64,000 bases of DNA from CAKZQX01 sp034435975 (GTDB lineage: Bacteria > Chloroflexota > Chloroflexia > Chloroflexales > Chloroflexaceae), in NCBI GenBank assembly GCA_034435975.1, contig DAOTWD010000155.1, forward strand, positions 11,627 through 75,626. The letters are read 5' to 3'. The notes beneath the pieces were generated by a model that saw only the letters and a list, made by a program, of their open reading frames with translations, was not told the DNA's origin and searched no databases. Both the position numbers and the translations under genes were made by a program. This document shows positions 62,737 to 64,000 of this stretch, one piece after another (the stretch's first letter is position 1; each line of letters opens with the position of its first letter).

Positions 62737-62937
62737 TCAATCAGTCACCATCTCAGGATTGCGAACAGACCACTGCTTATCACCGAGGCGCGAACTCCAC
62801 TGCAGCAGGGAGAAGCCTTTACGCTTTAGTCGTGGATATCTCACGGCCAAAAACCAGCGTCCCAATTTAAGGGTCATTCCGAGCAAATAGAGGAACAGGG
62901 CGATCGGTGCAAACAGATTCACAAAATCGACGAGCAT
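62737..62937 (-). pseudogene. Truncated duplicate of the cytochrome b subunit
   Basis: 66 codons from the ATG at 62937, with AAGGAG upstream. The first ~40 residues (MLVDFVNLFAPIALFLYLLG, MTLKLGRWFLAVRYPR) match the start of the gene at 61492-62313 (MLVDFLNVFAPIAL, GITLKLGRWFVAV), after which similarity stops and an unrelated 25-residue tail runs to a stop. Only the first TM helix remains. It reads as a 3'-truncated paralogue; a functional one-helix peptide is less likely. Confidence 0.8.
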
Positions 62938-63620
62938 CTTTTTTCTCCTTACACGGTTACGCAGGCGTGGGATTTTCATTCATTTACAGCTGCGTAACAG
63001 CAGTACAACCATGGCATGTACAACGAACGATAGATCACGCTCTCATCTTCGCAATACCACCATGATTTAGCATGAGTACCACGTTCCGGTGATGTCATAA
63101 CGTCGACCGGGGCAATCCAGGCGTAACATTAGCCAGCGTGTACCTTATGCAGCATATGCACACGAGTTGATAACCACAAACAAGCATGACCCAGGACAAA
63201 AATGGCGCAGATCGGTCATATAAAATAAAACGAAACGTATCTTTTTGCGCGAGATGTGCTTCTTTCTGCACTCATGGTGACATAGGCATCAGTGCATAAG
63301 GAGCTTCGTTTCGTAATATTCTGAGTATACCGACGTATTCAATCATTACCATGATGAGGGGGTCAATAGATTTTCTGGCTCGGTGTTAATGTAGCATGGT
63401 ATGTACGGTTTGTCAATAGGAATAACCTGTTTGATAACCTGTTAACCAGAATTTAATTATACACATAACGGCAAGATCAATAATAATTTGTGATTTTATT
63501 TTTTTGAAAGTTTATTCACAAGACGGTTCCGGTAGGTGTTTCAAAAAAACCTTACGGCTCTTTTTTGTGTTATAGTTCACAAGGCTATTGTATGCCTGTG
63601 TTCAGGCCAGTCTATTACTA
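62938..63620. other. AT-rich intergenic, nothing recognised
   Basis: About 680 bp, notably AT-rich between 63330 and 63540. No credible ORF, tRNA or clear hairpin seen. Promoters for the cytochrome b fragment should lie at the left end. Confidence 0.5.
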
Positions 63621-63758
63621 CAACGAGACATCTCCTGGGTAAACAGGCGCAGCGCAGCTTCGTTCCTCCGAGGGAGGAGCGAGGGTGCTCTTTTCTCTTT
63701 CCTCACTCCTCTCTTCTCGCCAGGCCCCCGCGCCCCGGTCGCGATAAAGTCTCGGTGG
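63621..63758. repeat. MITE-like dispersed repeat, copy 4
   Basis: 138 bp, same orientation as copy 1: CAACGAGACATCTCCTGGGT at the left, GGCGCAGCGCAGCTTCG, then a divergent centre (GAGGGAGGAGCGAGGGTGC), CCCCCGCGCCCCGG and GATAAAGTCTCGGTG at the right. Directly upstream of the edge transposase fragment. Confidence 0.75.
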
Positions 63759-63821
63759 AGTACTATTATGTTTCTGGTTGTATATTTATTCACATCTCTA
63801 TATATATTGGTACCTTGATTG

Positions 63822-64000
63822 CTAGTTCATGTTCGTACAGATGAGTGCAATGAGTGTTGCATGCACCTTCAGTTCAAACCCGGCATTGGTGCGGGCGGAG
63901 AGTCGCTCAATGCCCATCTTCTCCAGTTGACGATTGACCGTCTCAATCGTATGACGATACGCGCGCCATGCGATGGCGTCCATAAACCAGGCGGGCGGAC
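63822..64000 (-). CDS. Transposase C-terminal part (runs off the right edge)
   Basis: Read on the minus strand in one frame to a TAG at 63824-63822: about 58 residues including AWRAYRHTIETVNRQLEKMG, IERLSARTNAGFELKVH and a hydrophobic end. The R-x-T-I-E-T-x-N-x-Q-L pattern fits the last catalytic Glu region of DDE transposases of IS982/IS5-like type. The N-terminal part is beyond the window. Family assignment is tentative. Confidence 0.7.
   Translation of the reverse strand, partial: PPAWFMDAIAWRAYRHTIETVNRQLEKMGIERLSARTNAGFELKVHATLIALICTNMN

Overview
This window looks like a chromosomal segment of a Chloroflexota bacterium, most likely class Chloroflexia. The assignment is an inference. It rests on secreted Thr/Pro-rich proteins ending in a YLPIIVR-type tail, tandem DUF4491 proteins, the gene repertoire, and the many intergenic GC-rich repeat families. 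No rRNA, tRNA or marker gene fixes the genus. Most genes have clear AGGAGG-type ribosome binding sites and several use TTG or GTG starts. GC is about 55-60% by eye, lower across the menaquinone genes and much higher in two repeat clusters.

Layout. 0-8 kb: a membrane-tethered J-domain protein, a SirB1-like protein, and a minus-strand run mqnC-mqnE-mqnA-mqnD (futalosine route to menaquinone). 8-15 kb: a DUF4491 pair behind a near-consensus promoter, 5-formyl-THF cyclo-ligase, DUF4058, a coiled-coil membrane protein paired with an FtsK/HerA-like ATPase, and an EamA exporter. 15-25 kb: cell-surface genes (a six-repeat secreted protein, a DUF3160 lipoprotein, a CapA-like lipoprotein, an M14-like peptidase) plus cutA. 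25-34 kb: one long thiamine salvage operon (thiE-thiM-thiL-tenA-SSS transporter-thiW-ECF ATPase-ecfT-thiD), headed by a sigma70 promoter, a TPP riboswitch and a terminator hairpin. 34-39 kb: an orphan response regulator, a large ASH-repeat surface protein and a repeat-rich intergenic region.

39-47 kb: a complete hdrCBA-mvhDGA operon with its hydrogenase maturation protease and a cyclic-nucleotide-domain protein, that is, a group 3c-type [NiFe] hydrogenase/heterodisulfide-reductase-like complex outside a methanogen. 48-55 kb: a signalling island. It has a NarX/LiaS-type kinase with a NarL-type regulator and a small membrane protein. It also has two facing operons that combine PAS, a B12-binding domain with the CarH-like W-x9-EH motif, two RsbR-like STAS proteins and a FIST sensor. 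I consider this the strongest candidate for an undescribed system: a light- or cobalamin-responsive, stressosome-like partner-switching module. 55-60 kb: a bacterial expansin and a 1023-residue hybrid histidine kinase. 60-64 kb: a GC-rich repeat cluster, a NarI-like cytochrome b membrane subunit with a truncated second copy beside it, and the 3' end of a transposase at the right edge.

Three repeat classes stand out: (i) a MITE-like family of about 110-140 bp with CAACGAGAC/GTCTCGTTG ends, four copies; (ii) two GC-rich modular clusters about 43 kb apart that share sub-units in opposite orientation; (iii) hairpin or tandem repeats that have entered the capA-like gene in frame.
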